Source: Sipunculus nudus
Taxonomy: Eukaryota > Annelida > Sipuncula > Golfingiida > Sipunculidae
NCBI GenBank assembly: GCA_026874595.1
Contig: JAPPUL010000079.1
Span: 799,001-863,000, forward strand
Reading direction: 5' to 3'
Length of the DNA: 64,000 nt
This document shows positions 7,765 through 17,562 of this stretch, piece by piece. The stretch's first letter is position 1. Every line of letters starts with the position of its first letter. The notes under the pieces were generated by a model. It had not been told where the DNA came from, did not search any database, and saw only the letters and a program-made list of their open reading frames with translations. Position numbers and translations under genes: made by a program.

Positions 7765-8474
7765 GATGTGGTGTCATAATATTTCCTGGTTCAAACTGCG
7801 ATAGGGACATATTTGAAAGTCTATCTATGCAGGAGGAGATAGAGTGTAAATATATCTACTGGCATGAGACAAGCGATTTTGTAGATATAGACTGTATAAT
7901 CCTACCAGGTGGCTTTTCCTACGGAGATTACCTTAGAGCTGGTAAAATAGCATGTTTCACCCCGGTAATAGGCTCGCTGCTAGGCTTTGCCAGGAAGGGT
8001 GGCTTAATACTTGGCATATGCAATGGTTTTCAAATACTGCTTGAGCTTGGCCTTTTGCCGGGAGCTATGCTTGGGAATAGGCAAACAAAGTTCATCTGCA
8101 AAGATGCCTTTATAAAGACATTAAACAACAAGACTCCATTTACAAATAAAATAAGAGAAGGAGAGGTATTAAAAATACCGATAGCACACAAGGAAGGAAA
8201 TTATTATTGTAAAGAGGATACATTAAAACTCCTAGAAGACAACGAACAAATAATCTTTAAATACAGCGATGGTAATGGTCAAATATCAGATTGCGATTAT
8301 GGTATAAACGAGAATGGTTCAATATCATCGATAGCAGGGATAACAGATAAAAAGCATAGGATATTAGGAATGATGCCGCACCCAGAGCGAGCAACAGATA
8401 TACTTTTGGGTTCAACAGACGGAAGATGGATATTTGAATCACTAACATATGCAATAAAACTTCTAAAAGACTAA
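7761..8474 (+). CDS. purQ: Phosphoribosylformylglycinamidine synthase subunit PurQ (glutaminase)
   Basis: The 237-residue class I glutamine amidotransferase subunit releases ammonia from glutamine for PurL. Signatures: CGVIIFPGSNCDRD at the start, LPGGFSYGDYLRAG, the nucleophile elbow GICNGFQIL with the catalytic cysteine, and the catalytic HPER near the C-terminus (MMPHPERATD). It overlaps purS by four bases and precedes purL by 91 bases, which contain a doubled aataaaagagg unit. Confidence 0.97.
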   Translation: MRCGVIIFPGSNCDRDIFESLSMQEEIECKYIYWHETSDFVDIDCIILPGGFSYGDYLRAGKIACFTPVIGSLLGFARKGGLILGICNGFQILLELGLLPGAMLGNRQTKFICKDAFIKTLNNKTPFTNKIREGEVLKIPIAHKEGNYYCKEDTLKLLEDNEQIIFKYSDGNGQISDCDYGINENGSISSIAGITDKKHRILGMMPHPERATDILLGSTDGRWIFESLTYAIKLLKD

Positions 8475-8565
8475 CCTGCGTTAATAAAAGAGGCTATAAA
8501 TAAAAGAGGAACTTATTAAGCAAAATACAATTAAATATAAAAAGACAATTAAAAGATTATAGTTT

Positions 8566-10767
8566 ATGGAGCTAAATATAAAAAAAGAACAAATAGAAAA
8601 TCACAATTTAACAGATAGAGAATATGAAGAAATAAAGGATATATTAAAAAGAGAGCCAAACCTATTAGAACTTGGGCTATATGGAGTATTATGGAGCGAG
8701 CATTGCTCATATAAAAGTTCAAAAAGTCTATTAAAGGACTTGCCAAGTAAGGGCCATCGTATATTACAAGGGCCTGGAGAGAACGCAGGGATAATATATA
8801 TAGGAGATGGGCATGCAATTGTTATGAAGGTGGAGTCTCATAACCATCCGAGTGCAATTGAACCTTATCAAGGGGCGGCAACGGGAGTTGGCGGGATAAT
8901 ACGTGACATAATAGCGATGGGAGCCCGTCCTATAGCGTTACTAAACTCACTTCGGTTTGGCAATTTAGAATCTAATAAAAACAAACATCTTTTAAATAAG
9001 GTAGTAGAGGGCATATCGGGTTATGGGAACTGTATAGGGATACCGACGGTGGGAGGGGAGATATACTATTCAGAATGTTATAATGAAAATCCTTTAGTGA
9101 ATGTAATGTGCGTTGGACTTGTAAAGCAAGATAACATAGTAAAATCGAAAGCAGAGGGAGTTGGGAATCTAGTAATATACGCAGGAGCGCCGACGGGCTG
9201 CGATGGTATAAAGGGAGCGTCATTTGCGTCTAAGGAATTACATGAAAAGAGCGAAGAAGACCTACCTTCGGTCCAAGTAGGAGACCCATTCACGGGCAAG
9301 CTGTTACTCGAAGCGTGTATGGAGATATCGACAAAAGATTATCTTGTATGCATGCAAGACATGGGAGCGGCAGGGCTTACGAGTTCGTCCTCAGAGATGG
9401 CGGCTAAAGGTGGACTTGGGATAGTCCTGGATTTGGATTTGGTACCAAAGCGAGCAAAAGACATAACCCCATACCAGATAATGCTTTCGGAGTCCCAGGA
9501 GAGAATGTTATTGGTAGTCAAAAGCGGATATGAAGATAATGCAATAGATATATTCAAAAGGTGGGGACTTAATGCGTGTACAATAGGATATCTAAAAGAT
9601 GATGGGATGCTTACGTTAAAGAGCGGGGGTAAGATAGTAGGCCAGGTGCCAGCAAAATCCTTAACAGAAGCGCCAAAAAAGGAGCTTAGAGGCAACAAGC
9701 CCCATTACCTTGAGAAATTACAAGCAATGCCCTCAAAAGTGTCTATAAACGAAGCAAAAGAGGCAAAAGAAGATTACAATAAGTCGCTTAAAAAAGTTAT
9801 AAACTCACCAACAATAAGCAGTAAAGAAGAAGTATACCGCCAATACGATTATATGGTAGGAACAAACACCGTACTTGCTCCTGGCAAATCAGACGCAAGC
9901 TTAATGCGAATAAAGGGGTTAAAACAAGCAATAGCACTAACGCTAGACGGAAACAGCAGATATTGTTATATAGACCCCTACGAAGGTGGTAAACGTGCAG
10001 TTTGCGAGGCAGCACGTAATCTTGCATGTGTTGGAGCCTATCCAATTGGAGTAACAGACGGACTTAATTTTGGCAATCCAGATGATAAAGAAACATATTG
10101 GATAATGGAAGAAGTTATAAGGGGAATAAAAGACTCCTGCAAAGAATTCGGCAGTCCAGTTGTTAGTGGCAACGTAAGTTTATACAACGAAAGCGATAAA
10201 AAAAGCATATACCCAAGTCCGATAATAGGGATGCTTGGTCTTATATCGAAGTTAAAATACGTAGTGACAAAAGACTTTAAAGATGATCAAGACATAATAC
10301 TATTGCTAGGAGAACATAGTGAAGAGCTTGGTGGCAGCGAATATCTTTATCAGGTACACAAAATAGAAGGCGGGAGATTAGGTGTTACAGAGCTTGGAAA
10401 AGAGAAGTTAATCCAAGAATCCTGCATAGGACTTATAAACCAAGGGCTTGTAAAGTCAGCACATGACATATCGGAGGGCGGACTTTTGGTATCGGTTAGT
10501 GAAAGCTGTATAGGAGGCGACGTTGGTGCAAAGCTTAATTTATCTTATAATATGGACGAACGAGGGATACTTTTTTCTGAGGCCCAGTCTAGGATAATAG
10601 TAAGCGTGTGTCCGTCAAAAGTTAAAAAGGTAGTAAGCTATCTAAAAGGCCACGATATACCCTATAGTGAGATTGGGGTTGTAACAAAGGAGAAAGAGCT
10701 TAAAGTTGATGAATATATAGATATAAAGGTATCAAAGTTGCGTGAATATTGGGGTAAAATTAGTTAA
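8566..10767 (+). CDS. purL: Phosphoribosylformylglycinamidine synthase subunit PurL (small type)
   Basis: At 733 residues this is the small PurL that works with separate PurS and PurQ, converting FGAR to FGAM with ATP. Signatures: [53 protein letters not shown] in the first half, and in the second half the paired domain with [15 protein letters not shown] and AHDISEGGL. It is the typical two-domain AIRS-like fold with both halves complete. Ile is encoded overwhelmingly by ATA, typical of this purine-rich block. Confidence 0.97.
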   Translation: MELNIKKEQIENHNLTDREYEEIKDILKREPNLLELGLYGVLWSEHCSYKSSKSLLKDLPSKGHRILQGPGENAGIIYIGDGHAIVMKVESHNHPSAIEPYQGAATGVGGIIRDIIAMGARPIALLNSLRFGNLESNKNKHLLNKVVEGISGYGNCIGIPTVGGEIYYSECYNENPLVNVMCVGLVKQDNIVKSKAEGVGNLVIYAGAPTGCDGIKGASFASKELHEKSEEDLPSVQVGDPFTGKLLLEACMEISTKDYLVCMQDMGAAGLTSSSSEMAAKGGLGIVLDLDLVPKRAKDITPYQIMLSESQERMLLVVKSGYEDNAIDIFKRWGLNACTIGYLKDDGMLTLKSGGKIVGQVPAKSLTEAPKKELRGNKPHYLEKLQAMPSKVSINEAKEAKEDYNKSLKKVINSPTISSKEEVYRQYDYMVGTNTVLAPGKSDASLMRIKGLKQAIALTLDGNSRYCYIDPYEGGKRAVCEAARNLACVGAYPIGVTDGLNFGNPDDKETYWIMEEVIRGIKDSCKEFGSPVVSGNVSLYNESDKKSIYPSPIIGMLGLISKLKYVVTKDFKDDQDIILLLGEHSEELGGSEYLYQVHKIEGGRLGVTELGKEKLIQESCIGLINQGLVKSAHDISEGGLLVSVSESCIGGDVGAKLNLSYNMDERGILFSEAQSRIIVSVCPSKVKKVVSYLKGHDIPYSEIGVVTKEKELKVDEYIDIKVSKLREYWGKIS

Positions 10768-10802
10768 TATAAACTTGGAAAGTATAAACTTGGAGATTAA
10801 AA

Positions 10803-12191
10803 GTGGATGATAAATTTGCAGATCAGTGCGGGGTATTTGGGATATATTCAAGGGATGAGGATATAAATGTATCACACACAATATACTTAGGTTTATATGC
10901 CTTACAACACCGTGGACAAGAAAGCTGCGGAATAGTTACATCAAATGGCAATAAGTTTGACGAAAGACGCAAGATGGGACTAGTACAACAGAATTTCAAA
11001 GAAGAGGATCTAGCAAAGTTAAACGGAGCCCACGGGATAGGCCACGTAAGATACTCAACGACCGGCAGCTCAACATTATCTAACGCCCAACCTATAATAG
11101 TACAATACAAAAAAGGTAATATAGCAGTAGCGCATAACGGAACAATAGTAAATGCAATAAAGCTAAGAGACGAACTTGAACAAAGTGGTTCAATATTCCA
11201 GTCTACAGTAGATTCAGAAGTAATAATTCATCTAATAGCCCGTTCTGGAAAAGGCGATATAAAAGATGTACTTTTGGATGTATTTAAACAAGTTGAGGGA
11301 GCCTATTCGATATTGGTTATGACAAATGACGAAGTAATAGGGATAAGAGACGCATCGGCGTTCAGACCTCTTTGTCTTGGGGCTATAGGAGATAGTTACT
11401 GTATAGCATCTGAAAGTTGTGCGCTTGAGCAGGTGGGAGCACAATACCTTCGTGCTGTTGAACCAAATGAAATGATAATACTAAATAAAGAAGGGTATAG
11501 TTCTTACCAACTTGAGAATACTCAGAAGGTGTCTATGTGCGTATTTGAGTTAATCTATTTATCCCGTCCTGATAGTATAGTATATGATAAGACAGTATAT
11601 TTGATGAGGAAGTCATTTGGCAAGGCGCTTGGACGAGAGCATCCAATGGAAGTGGACGTAGTAATCCCGGTACCGGACTCAGGGATACCCTCAGCACTTG
11701 GCTATTGTGAAGAGACAAAAATCCCCTACGACATGGGACTTTTAAGAAACCATTACGTAGGACGTACATTCATCCAGCCAAAAAGCACTTATAGACAATC
11801 ACGAGTAAAAATAAAGCTAAGTCCAGTACTTGAGATAATCCAAGGGAAGCGAGTTGCAATAGTTGATGATTCTATAGTACGCGGGACAACAAGTAAAGAG
11901 ATAGTAAAGATGCTGCGGGATGCTGGGGCAAAAGAGATTCATATATTAGTAACCTCACCGCCCATAAACTATCCTTGCTACTATGGCATAGACACACCAA
12001 GTAGAGAGGAATTAATAGCACCAAAGCATAAGGAAGACTTTGCTAAAATATCAAATTCCCTTGGAGCAGATAGCGTATATTACATAAGTATGGAAGGGAT
12101 GCTGTCGGTACTAGAAGACGAAGGCAAGAAATACTGTAAGGCATGTTTCGATGGATACTATCCGGTTGAACCAAAAGACTACCTAATATAG
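10803..12191 (+). CDS. purF: Amidophosphoribosyltransferase
   Basis: PurF transfers glutamine nitrogen to PRPP, the committed step of purine synthesis. The start is GTG at 10803, after GGAGATTAAAA. Residues 1-8 form a short propeptide and Cys9 (ADQCGVFGIYS) is the N-terminal nucleophile after processing. The PRPP loop VAIVDDSIVRGTTSKEI is intact. Four cysteines at the positions used for the [4Fe-4S] cluster in the Bacillus enzyme appear present (MCVFEL, YPCYYG and the C-terminal YCKAC pair), so this is the Fe-S-containing, oxygen-sensitive type. The region before the start holds a doubled tataaacttgga unit that duplicates the ribosome-binding site. Confidence 0.97.
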   Translation: MDDKFADQCGVFGIYSRDEDINVSHTIYLGLYALQHRGQESCGIVTSNGNKFDERRKMGLVQQNFKEEDLAKLNGAHGIGHVRYSTTGSSTLSNAQPIIVQYKKGNIAVAHNGTIVNAIKLRDELEQSGSIFQSTVDSEVIIHLIARSGKGDIKDVLLDVFKQVEGAYSILVMTNDEVIGIRDASAFRPLCLGAIGDSYCIASESCALEQVGAQYLRAVEPNEMIILNKEGYSSYQLENTQKVSMCVFELIYLSRPDSIVYDKTVYLMRKSFGKALGREHPMEVDVVIPVPDSGIPSALGYCEETKIPYDMGLLRNHYVGRTFIQPKSTYRQSRVKIKLSPVLEIIQGKRVAIVDDSIVRGTTSKEIVKMLRDAGAKEIHILVTSPPINYPCYYGIDTPSREELIAPKHKEDFAKISNSLGADSVYYISMEGMLSVLEDEGKKYCKACFDGYYPVEPKDYLI

Positions 12192-12397
12192 TCCTTTAAT
12201 TGACTAATATAATGGTTTTACATACAAATCTTTAAAACGTTAAAAAAGCTTAAAACTACATTAAAAAAAACCTAAGAAAATAAAAGCTAATAAATAGATT
12301 TTTATATTATAGAAAATATGCTATAGAAAAGAAAAAAGGTTAAATTAAGATACAGCTATTATGCTATCTAAATAAATATAAACTAATATAGTCAGCT

Positions 12398-13270
12398 ATG
12401 GAAAGAGAATCTATATTAATAGTATGCAAATATTCAAAGATAGAATATGACGCTCAGCGCTATGGGCTTAGCGAGGAGGAGGTATTAAATCGCTACAGGT
12501 CAAAGAAAATATATATGGATAGTATGGTTCTTTCACACAAAGAACAAGTTGAATGCATAAGGCTTGTCAAAAGGCTATTTAGCGGTGCGCATATAATCTA
12601 CAGTCCCCAGTTAAACAAATCGCTTAGTGATGGTAAGGAGCTTATAATATCGGTAGGAGGAGATGAACACTTTAAATACGTTATCCATAATAGCAAAGAG
12701 GGTTTAAAATATTTAAATATAAGGTCAGACAATCTAAAGAGCGAGGGAGCACTATCCTCGTGCAACAAACTGAATGTAGAAAAGATGCGAGATCAAATAT
12801 TAAAAGATAGTTACAAGCTTGAATCCTGGACTCTATTAGAGTCTTATTTAGAGGGCATGCAGCTTGCAAATGGGATAGGGACAATATTTGTAGGGAATAA
12901 GAAATCAACATTAATGTCTCGCTACATAATAAAATACAGGGGAGAGGAGGAGGAGCAAAAGTCAAGCGGGTTATTAATAGTAACAGGAGCGGGTTCAACA
13001 GGCTGGCACAGGTCAGCAGGGGGCTTAAGTTTTGGACGAGAGATAGAAGAAGCAAGATTCATAGCGCGAGAAATTTACATAGGGAATACCACAAAGAGTA
13101 AACTTCGAAGTGGGAGCTTTGCAAAAGATGAATATATTGAGATAACTTCCTTAATGGATGTTGATGGTATTGTAGAGATAGACTCAATGAGGGAGTATAG
13201 GTTTAAAAGAGGGCAGACCCTTCGTATTAAATTATCTTCTAAGCGTCTTTCAGTGGTAACGCTTTCTTAA
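12398..13270 (+). CDS. NAD kinase homologue of unusual (mitochondrial NADK2-like) type
   Basis: A 290-residue protein with the NAD kinase fold signature. The diphosphate-binding GGDG(T) motif appears as GGDEHF (87-92), keeping the aspartate but replacing GT. The second motif usually read as TGSTAY appears as GAGSTGW (197-203), followed by SAGGLSF. The N-terminal block (KYSKIEYDAQRYGLSEEE) and the NIRSDNLKSEG segment recall, from memory, the NADK2/NADKD1 group of mitochondrial NAD kinases more than bacterial PpnK. The NE motif of classical enzymes is not recognisable. Activity as an NAD kinase is likely but the altered motif leaves open another nucleotide or lipid substrate. It is separated from purF by about 200 bases and is probably a separate unit. 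Confidence 0.7.
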   Translation: MERESILIVCKYSKIEYDAQRYGLSEEEVLNRYRSKKIYMDSMVLSHKEQVECIRLVKRLFSGAHIIYSPQLNKSLSDGKELIISVGGDEHFKYVIHNSKEGLKYLNIRSDNLKSEGALSSCNKLNVEKMRDQILKDSYKLESWTLLESYLEGMQLANGIGTIFVGNKKSTLMSRYIIKYRGEEEEQKSSGLLIVTGAGSTGWHRSAGGLSFGREIEEARFIAREIYIGNTTKSKLRSGSFAKDEYIEITSLMDVDGIVEIDSMREYRFKRGQTLRIKLSSKRLSVVTLS

Positions 13271-13434
13271 TAGGCTTTCTTAATAGTAAGAGTTTGGTTA
13301 TGGAGTAAAGAGAGAGATTAGTTTTAAAATATGTTTTTTAAAAGGATTAAAATGCTAATTTAAGTAAAGTAGGGATTAGATAAATTATTATAATGCTTAA
13401 TAATGTATGTGCTATTAGGGGTGGTTTTGTTAAG

Positions 13435-13509
13435 CGGGCAGTGGCGCAGTTTGGTTAGCGTACAAGTCTGGGGGACTTGTGGTCGCAGGTTCGAATCCTG
13501 TCTGCCCGA
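13435..13509 (+). tRNA. tRNA-Pro (anticodon GGG)
   Basis: A complete cloverleaf can be drawn: acceptor CGGGCAG (13435-13441) pairs with CTGCCCG (13502-13508), discriminator A. The D arm has GCGC/GCGT with loop AGTTTGGTTA. The anticodon stem CAAGT/ACTTG encloses the loop CTGGGGG, giving anticodon GGG (reads CCC/CCU). The T arm GCAGG-TTCGAAT-CCTGT is standard. CCA is not encoded. The 5' C and the CTGGGGG loop are typical of proline tRNAs. Confidence 0.95.
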
Positions 13510-13620
13510 ACGTTAAAGCTATTAAGAGTTAAAAAAAAAGGAATAAATAAAAGATATGAATAAGCAAAGGCAACATGTGTTACTATTGGTATTAAGTTAT
13601 AAAGAAGGTATTAAAGGACA

Positions 13621-14370
13621 TTGCATATATTATTAACAAACGACGACGGGCTTGAGTCAGGAGGGCTACAAAAGTTATACAAAGAACTTTGTGCTATTGA
13701 GGGACTAAAGACAACAATAATAGCGCCCTTAAAAGACAAAAGTGGTTCAAGTAACAGTTTCACAATATTTAAACCCTTGTTTATGCAGACTAAAGAGAGT
13801 AATATATATGCTTTAAGCGGGACACCAGTAGATTGCATTAAGGTAGGTTTAAATGGGTTTTTAAAAGAGAGGATAGATTTAGTTATATCAGGCATAAATA
13901 ACCGAGCTAACATGGGTTTTGATATATACTATTCAGGGACTGTTGGGGCAGCTCGAGAGGGATGTTTTAACGGTATAAATTCTATAGCCTTATCGCTTGC
14001 AAGCAAAGACGGAAAAGGAGATTATGAAACGGCAATTTACTATGCGATAAATCTAATAAGGAAGGTTATGGAAGAGGGTTTGCCGAAGAAGGTATTTCTT
14101 AATGTAAATATACCAAACTGTGAGTTATCACAAATAAGAGGATTTAGGATAACAAAAACCGGAGAGAGGGTATATAATGACAAGCTAATTGAACGAGAAG
14201 CTCCTGCAGGCAATAGATACTTTTGGTTTGACGGAGATAGTCCAAGCTATACTTATAAATCTGGCAGTGATTTTCAGGCAATAGAAGAAGGGTATGTTTC
14301 TATAACGCCGCTTCAAATAGATGCAACAGCGCATGAGAGTATAGAAGGACTTAACTATATATTTGAGTGA
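13621..14370 (+). CDS. surE: 5'/3'-nucleotidase SurE
   Basis: SurE dephosphorylates nucleoside monophosphates. The family start is visible as HILLTNDDGLESGG with the metal-binding Asp-Asp, followed by GTPVDCIKVGL, VISGINNRANMG and SGTVGAAREG. Length 249 residues is normal. The start is a TTG at 13621 after AAAGGACA, which puts the family's first residues directly at the N-terminus; no ATG fits better. Its last codons and stop lie inside a 16-base tandem duplication that also carries the start of the next gene. Confidence 0.95.
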   Translation: MHILLTNDDGLESGGLQKLYKELCAIEGLKTTIIAPLKDKSGSSNSFTIFKPLFMQTKESNIYALSGTPVDCIKVGLNGFLKERIDLVISGINNRANMGFDIYYSGTVGAAREGCFNGINSIALSLASKDGKGDYETAIYYAINLIRKVMEEGLPKKVFLNVNIPNCELSQIRGFRITKTGERVYNDKLIEREAPAGNRYFWFDGDSPSYTYKSGSDFQAIEEGYVSITPLQIDATAHESIEGLNYIFE

Positions 14371-14396
14371 GAAGAAAATGGAGTGAGAAGAAAATG
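14365..14396 (+). repeat. 16-bp perfect tandem duplication across a stop/start junction
   Basis: GAGTGAGAAGAAAATG occurs twice back to back (14365-14380, 14381-14396). The first copy contains the surE stop and an orphan ATG that reads Met-Glu-stop. The second copy carries the Shine-Dalgarno-like AGAAGAAA and the ATG used by the TPR gene. Before the duplication the two genes would have been tightly coupled. Confidence 0.9.
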
Positions 14397-15233
14397 GACG
14401 ATCAATTACCAAACATATGGAAAAACATAAGCACTAAGGGAGAGCTTTTTAAGGGGATTAGAGCTAAAGAGGAGGGGAAAGCAGATAAAGCTGCAGATGC
14501 GAGTATAAACGAGGGAAAAAGTATAAGCGACGGATTTGACATTGTAAAAGCAAGTATTAAAGAGCTTATAGAAGAGGGTGATAAACGGGTTGAGCGAGGA
14601 GAGCTTGAGATAGGATTAAAGTATTTTTTAAAAGCGCTTGAAAAGGATGAACAAAATATAGAGTTACATTATAAACTTAGTTTATTGTACACAAAGTTAA
14701 ACGAATTAGACAATGCCCTAGTGCATTTAAATGAGCTGAAAGGAGATAACGAATATAGAAAGGCAAGACAACTTGACGTACTACTTGGTTATATATACAT
14801 AAAACAAGAAGATTACAAAACGGCATTTGAAGTACTAAAAGGTGTTGAAAATGAAGGAGATAGGGCTCTTAATACATTGTCGTTACTAGGCTATATATAC
14901 TATAAGAAAGGGAATTACAAAAAAGCGAGAGAGTATTACAATAAAGTACTTGAGCTTGATGCGAGGAATGCAAATGCATATAATTCTCTTGGGATGCTGG
15001 AGCTTGAAGATGGCAAGACTAAAGGAGAATGGGAAGAGGGGCTTAAACTATGTAAAAAGGCACTTTCTCTTAGTCCTGATAACGCAGCCTATTTAGATTC
15101 AGTAGGTTATGGATATTATAAAATAAAAGAAGAGCAGGAGGCAATAAATCACTTAAAGAAAGCCTACGAGCAAGCCCCTGAAGACAAATCGATAAGAGAA
15201 CATCTAAAGCTGCTATTGAATCCAGACAAATGA
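14394..15233 (+). CDS. TPR-repeat protein
   Basis: A protein of about 279 residues (from ATG 14394; a GTG at 14367 would add nine). After a charged, low-complexity N-terminal 60 residues there are five or so tetratricopeptide repeats, seen as the recurring A/G-x3-Y-x8-A/P pattern in GLKYFLKALEKDEQNIELHY, ALNTLSLLGYIYYKKGNYKK and ANAYNSLGMLELEDG. TPR proteins serve as docking scaffolds. There is no signal peptide, so this one is probably cytoplasmic. It lies between surE and yicC and is closely spaced with both; a specific partner cannot be inferred. Confidence 0.85.
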   Translation: MDDQLPNIWKNISTKGELFKGIRAKEEGKADKAADASINEGKSISDGFDIVKASIKELIEEGDKRVERGELEIGLKYFLKALEKDEQNIELHYKLSLLYTKLNELDNALVHLNELKGDNEYRKARQLDVLLGYIYIKQEDYKTAFEVLKGVENEGDRALNTLSLLGYIYYKKGNYKKAREYYNKVLELDARNANAYNSLGMLELEDGKTKGEWEEGLKLCKKALSLSPDNAAYLDSVGYGYYKIKEEQEAINHLKKAYEQAPEDKSIREHLKLLLNPDK

Positions 15234-15275
15234 CAAAATGTGTTTTAAAAAGAGAGTTTATGAGGGCAACTCATC

Positions 15276-16163
15276 ATGATGAGCATGACAGGATACGGTT
15301 TAACAGAAGAGGATATAGAAGGTGTGGGGAGGGTAACATGCGAGATAAAGACATTAAACAGCCGCTACCAAGATATAATATTTTGCCTACCAGATTATTT
15401 AAACAAGTTTGAAAAAGAGATAAAAGAGCTACTATCGGATAAGATACATCGCGGGAAGCTAAAAATAACATTAGCTATAGAAGCTAAAAAAAGCGAAAGT
15501 CTTGGTTTTGAAGAGACAAAAGAATATATAGAGTACTTAAAGGCGGTGTGTAAACATGGTGGTATAAGCGAAGAGATAAGGATATCGGATATATTGTTAA
15601 GGGAGGATTTATTTTTAAAGTTCATAAAAAATGGTGTTAAAGAGACAAAAGATAAATTATACAAAGAAAAGCTAAAGCCACAAATAAAGACAACACTAAT
15701 GCAAGTGCTTGATGAGCGTTGGATGGAGGGTGAGAAGACAAAAGATAATTTATTAAAAATATGTAAAAGCCTAGAAGATTTACTAATAACACTAAGAGAA
15801 CTTGTCGCCGAGGGGCAAAAAGCGAGCAAGGAGAGGTTTAAGACATTGCTTAATAAAGCGTTAAAAGAATATGAAAGTGGGCTATTGGATGAACAAAGGC
15901 TACATATGGAACTTGCGATATTGCTTACAAAACTTGATGTAAACGAAGAAGTAGAAAGGTTATCATACCACGTTGAAGAATTCAAAAGGTTATCATTAAA
16001 AGAAACTACGGTAGGCAAACGGCTTGAATTTATATGCCAAGAGATGCAAAGGGAAGCAAACACGATATGCGCAAAGACATCATACATAAAGATATCGAAT
16101 TTAGGGATTGAGATAAAGACGTTTATAGAAGAGCTTAAAGAGCAGCTTCGGAACATAGAATAG
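15276..16163 (+). CDS. YicC-family endoribonuclease
   Basis: The 295-residue product begins MMSMTGYG, the hallmark of the YicC family (SMTGF/YG), and ends with the conserved block containing VGKRLEFICQEMQREANTI and KEQLRNIE. The family has been described as an endoribonuclease acting on RNA. The C-terminal half (SYHVEEFKRL, then the QEMxRExNT motif) contains the conserved acidic residues. It directly precedes miaA with about 40 bases between, consistent with an RNA-related operon. Confidence 0.93.
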   Translation: MMSMTGYGLTEEDIEGVGRVTCEIKTLNSRYQDIIFCLPDYLNKFEKEIKELLSDKIHRGKLKITLAIEAKKSESLGFEETKEYIEYLKAVCKHGGISEEIRISDILLREDLFLKFIKNGVKETKDKLYKEKLKPQIKTTLMQVLDERWMEGEKTKDNLLKICKSLEDLLITLRELVAEGQKASKERFKTLLNKALKEYESGLLDEQRLHMELAILLTKLDVNEEVERLSYHVEEFKRLSLKETTVGKRLEFICQEMQREANTICAKTSYIKISNLGIEIKTFIEELKEQLRNIE

Positions 16164-16203
16164 AAGTGATAAAAAAGAAGCTAATAAACAAAAGGTCGTT
16201 TTT

Positions 16204-17220
16204 ATGAAGCAGGATCAAATAGGGAGTGGGGCTGACAAATGGAATGGCAAAGGGGATAATAGAAGAGAGGGTAAGGATGTAGTTTTATTATACGGGCCAA
16301 CGGGGGTTGGTAAAAGTGCGATTGGGATATTGCTTGCCAGAGAGTTTTCAGGTGAGATAATAAGTGCAGATTCGATGCAAATATACAAAGGACTTGACAT
16401 AGGAACAAACAAGATAAGCTGTGATGCTAAAAATGGAGTTAGACATCATATGCTAGACATAGTGGAGCCAGATAGCTATTTTAGTGCAAATGAGTTCAAA
16501 GAGCGAACATTGGAGCTAATAGAGGAGATAGAAAAGAGGGGTAACATAGCGTTTGTGGTAGGCGGGACATCCTTTTATTACAGTATATTACTTAATGGCT
16601 TATTCAACGGTCCTTCAAAGGACACTATGCTACGAAAAGAACTTGAATTAAGGGCAAGGAGCGAAGGAGTGCATAGTTTATATAAAGAACTTGAGTTAGT
16701 TGATAAAGAGAGTGCGTTAATGATACATCCGAATAATAAGAAGCGTATAATTCGAGCTCTTGAGGTATATAAGCTAACAAATAAGGGAATATCAAAACAT
16801 TGGGCGGAGCATAAATTAGTTGAAGAAGGCCATAATGCAAAAAACGTTACTACTACAAAAGGCATAAGATATATAAAGATAGGACTTACAATGGAGAGGG
16901 ATAAATTATACGAGAGATTAAACCGTCGTTGTGATGCTATGCTAAAAAGTGGTCTTATAGAAGAAGTATCTAAGCTAAAAGCTTTAGGCTGTACAAAAGA
17001 AATGCTATCAATGCAGGGGATTGGGTACAAACACTTCTTATCGTATTTAAATGGAGAGATGACTTTAGAAGATAGTATAATAAACTTCAAGCGCGATTCA
17101 AGACGACTTGCAAAAAAGCAATATAGTTTTTTAAAGAGATTTTCAGGGACAATGTGGTATAGTCCAAAAGAATATGAATTGATAAGACAATATATAGAAC
17201 ATAAGCTTGAGAATAAGTGA
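16204..17220 (+). CDS. miaA: tRNA dimethylallyltransferase
   Basis: MiaA adds a dimethylallyl group to A37 of tRNAs reading codons that start with U. The P-loop GPTGVGKS lies at residues 31-38, followed by ISADSMQIYKGLDIGTNK, the RHHMLDIVEPDSYFSA stretch, VGGTSFYY and the C-terminal YKHFLSYLNGE and QYSFLKRF motifs. Length 338 is slightly long because of a hydrophilic 23-residue N-terminal extension. ATG at 16204 is used; a later start would also leave the P-loop intact. Confidence 0.96.
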   Translation: MKQDQIGSGADKWNGKGDNRREGKDVVLLYGPTGVGKSAIGILLAREFSGEIISADSMQIYKGLDIGTNKISCDAKNGVRHHMLDIVEPDSYFSANEFKERTLELIEEIEKRGNIAFVVGGTSFYYSILLNGLFNGPSKDTMLRKELELRARSEGVHSLYKELELVDKESALMIHPNNKKRIIRALEVYKLTNKGISKHWAEHKLVEEGHNAKNVTTTKGIRYIKIGLTMERDKLYERLNRRCDAMLKSGLIEEVSKLKALGCTKEMLSMQGIGYKHFLSYLNGEMTLEDSIINFKRDSRRLAKKQYSFLKRFSGTMWYSPKEYELIRQYIEHKLENK

Positions 17221-17484
17221 TCGTTATAATGTTGCTATTCTTTATATATTTTATATTCTCTATATATTAATAGAGAAAGTTTATAAATCAAAATATAGAT
17301 TTTTAAATATTAAAAACTAACTAATAAACAATTTTGTAGATTCCGTTATGTGAAATAGATGCTTATTAGGTGTTCAAATAATTTATAAATATTAAAAAGT
17401 ATGAACCAGTTTACTAAACTCATAATAATATAAAGCTAATTTGAATAAGGATAATTATTAATTACTATATAAAAAGTTAAAAGT
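17221..17484. other. AT-rich intergenic region after miaA
   Basis: Most of the 342-base gap between miaA and the nuclease gene. A hairpin with arms TTCTCTAT/ATAGAGAA (17256-17263, 17270-17277; six-base loop) follows miaA by about 35 bases, but it lacks a T run, so it is only a weak terminator candidate. Nothing else is recognised before the promoter at 17485. Confidence 0.4.
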
Positions 17485-17511
17485 TTGACAAAATCAATTA
17501 ATATATATAAT
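17485..17511 (+). promoter_or_regulatory. Sigma-70-type promoter for the bifunctional nuclease gene
   Basis: A perfect TTGACA (17485-17490) and a perfect TATAAT (17506-17511) are separated by 15 bases, a slightly short spacing. The start codon of the next gene is about 50 bases downstream, a sensible 5' leader length. Confidence 0.6.
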
Positions 17512-17562
17512 CTTTAACTAGTGCGGATAAATTAACGCCGTAAACATATTAGGGATATAAAC

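Noticed and set aside
15395-16156. 253-codon ORF antisense to yicC
   Set aside because: Ser/Phe-rich shadow of a clearly conserved gene; no ribosome-binding site or family resemblance.
16578-17090. 170-codon ORF antisense to miaA
   Set aside because: Shadow of miaA; composition is the complement of its AAR/ATA codons.
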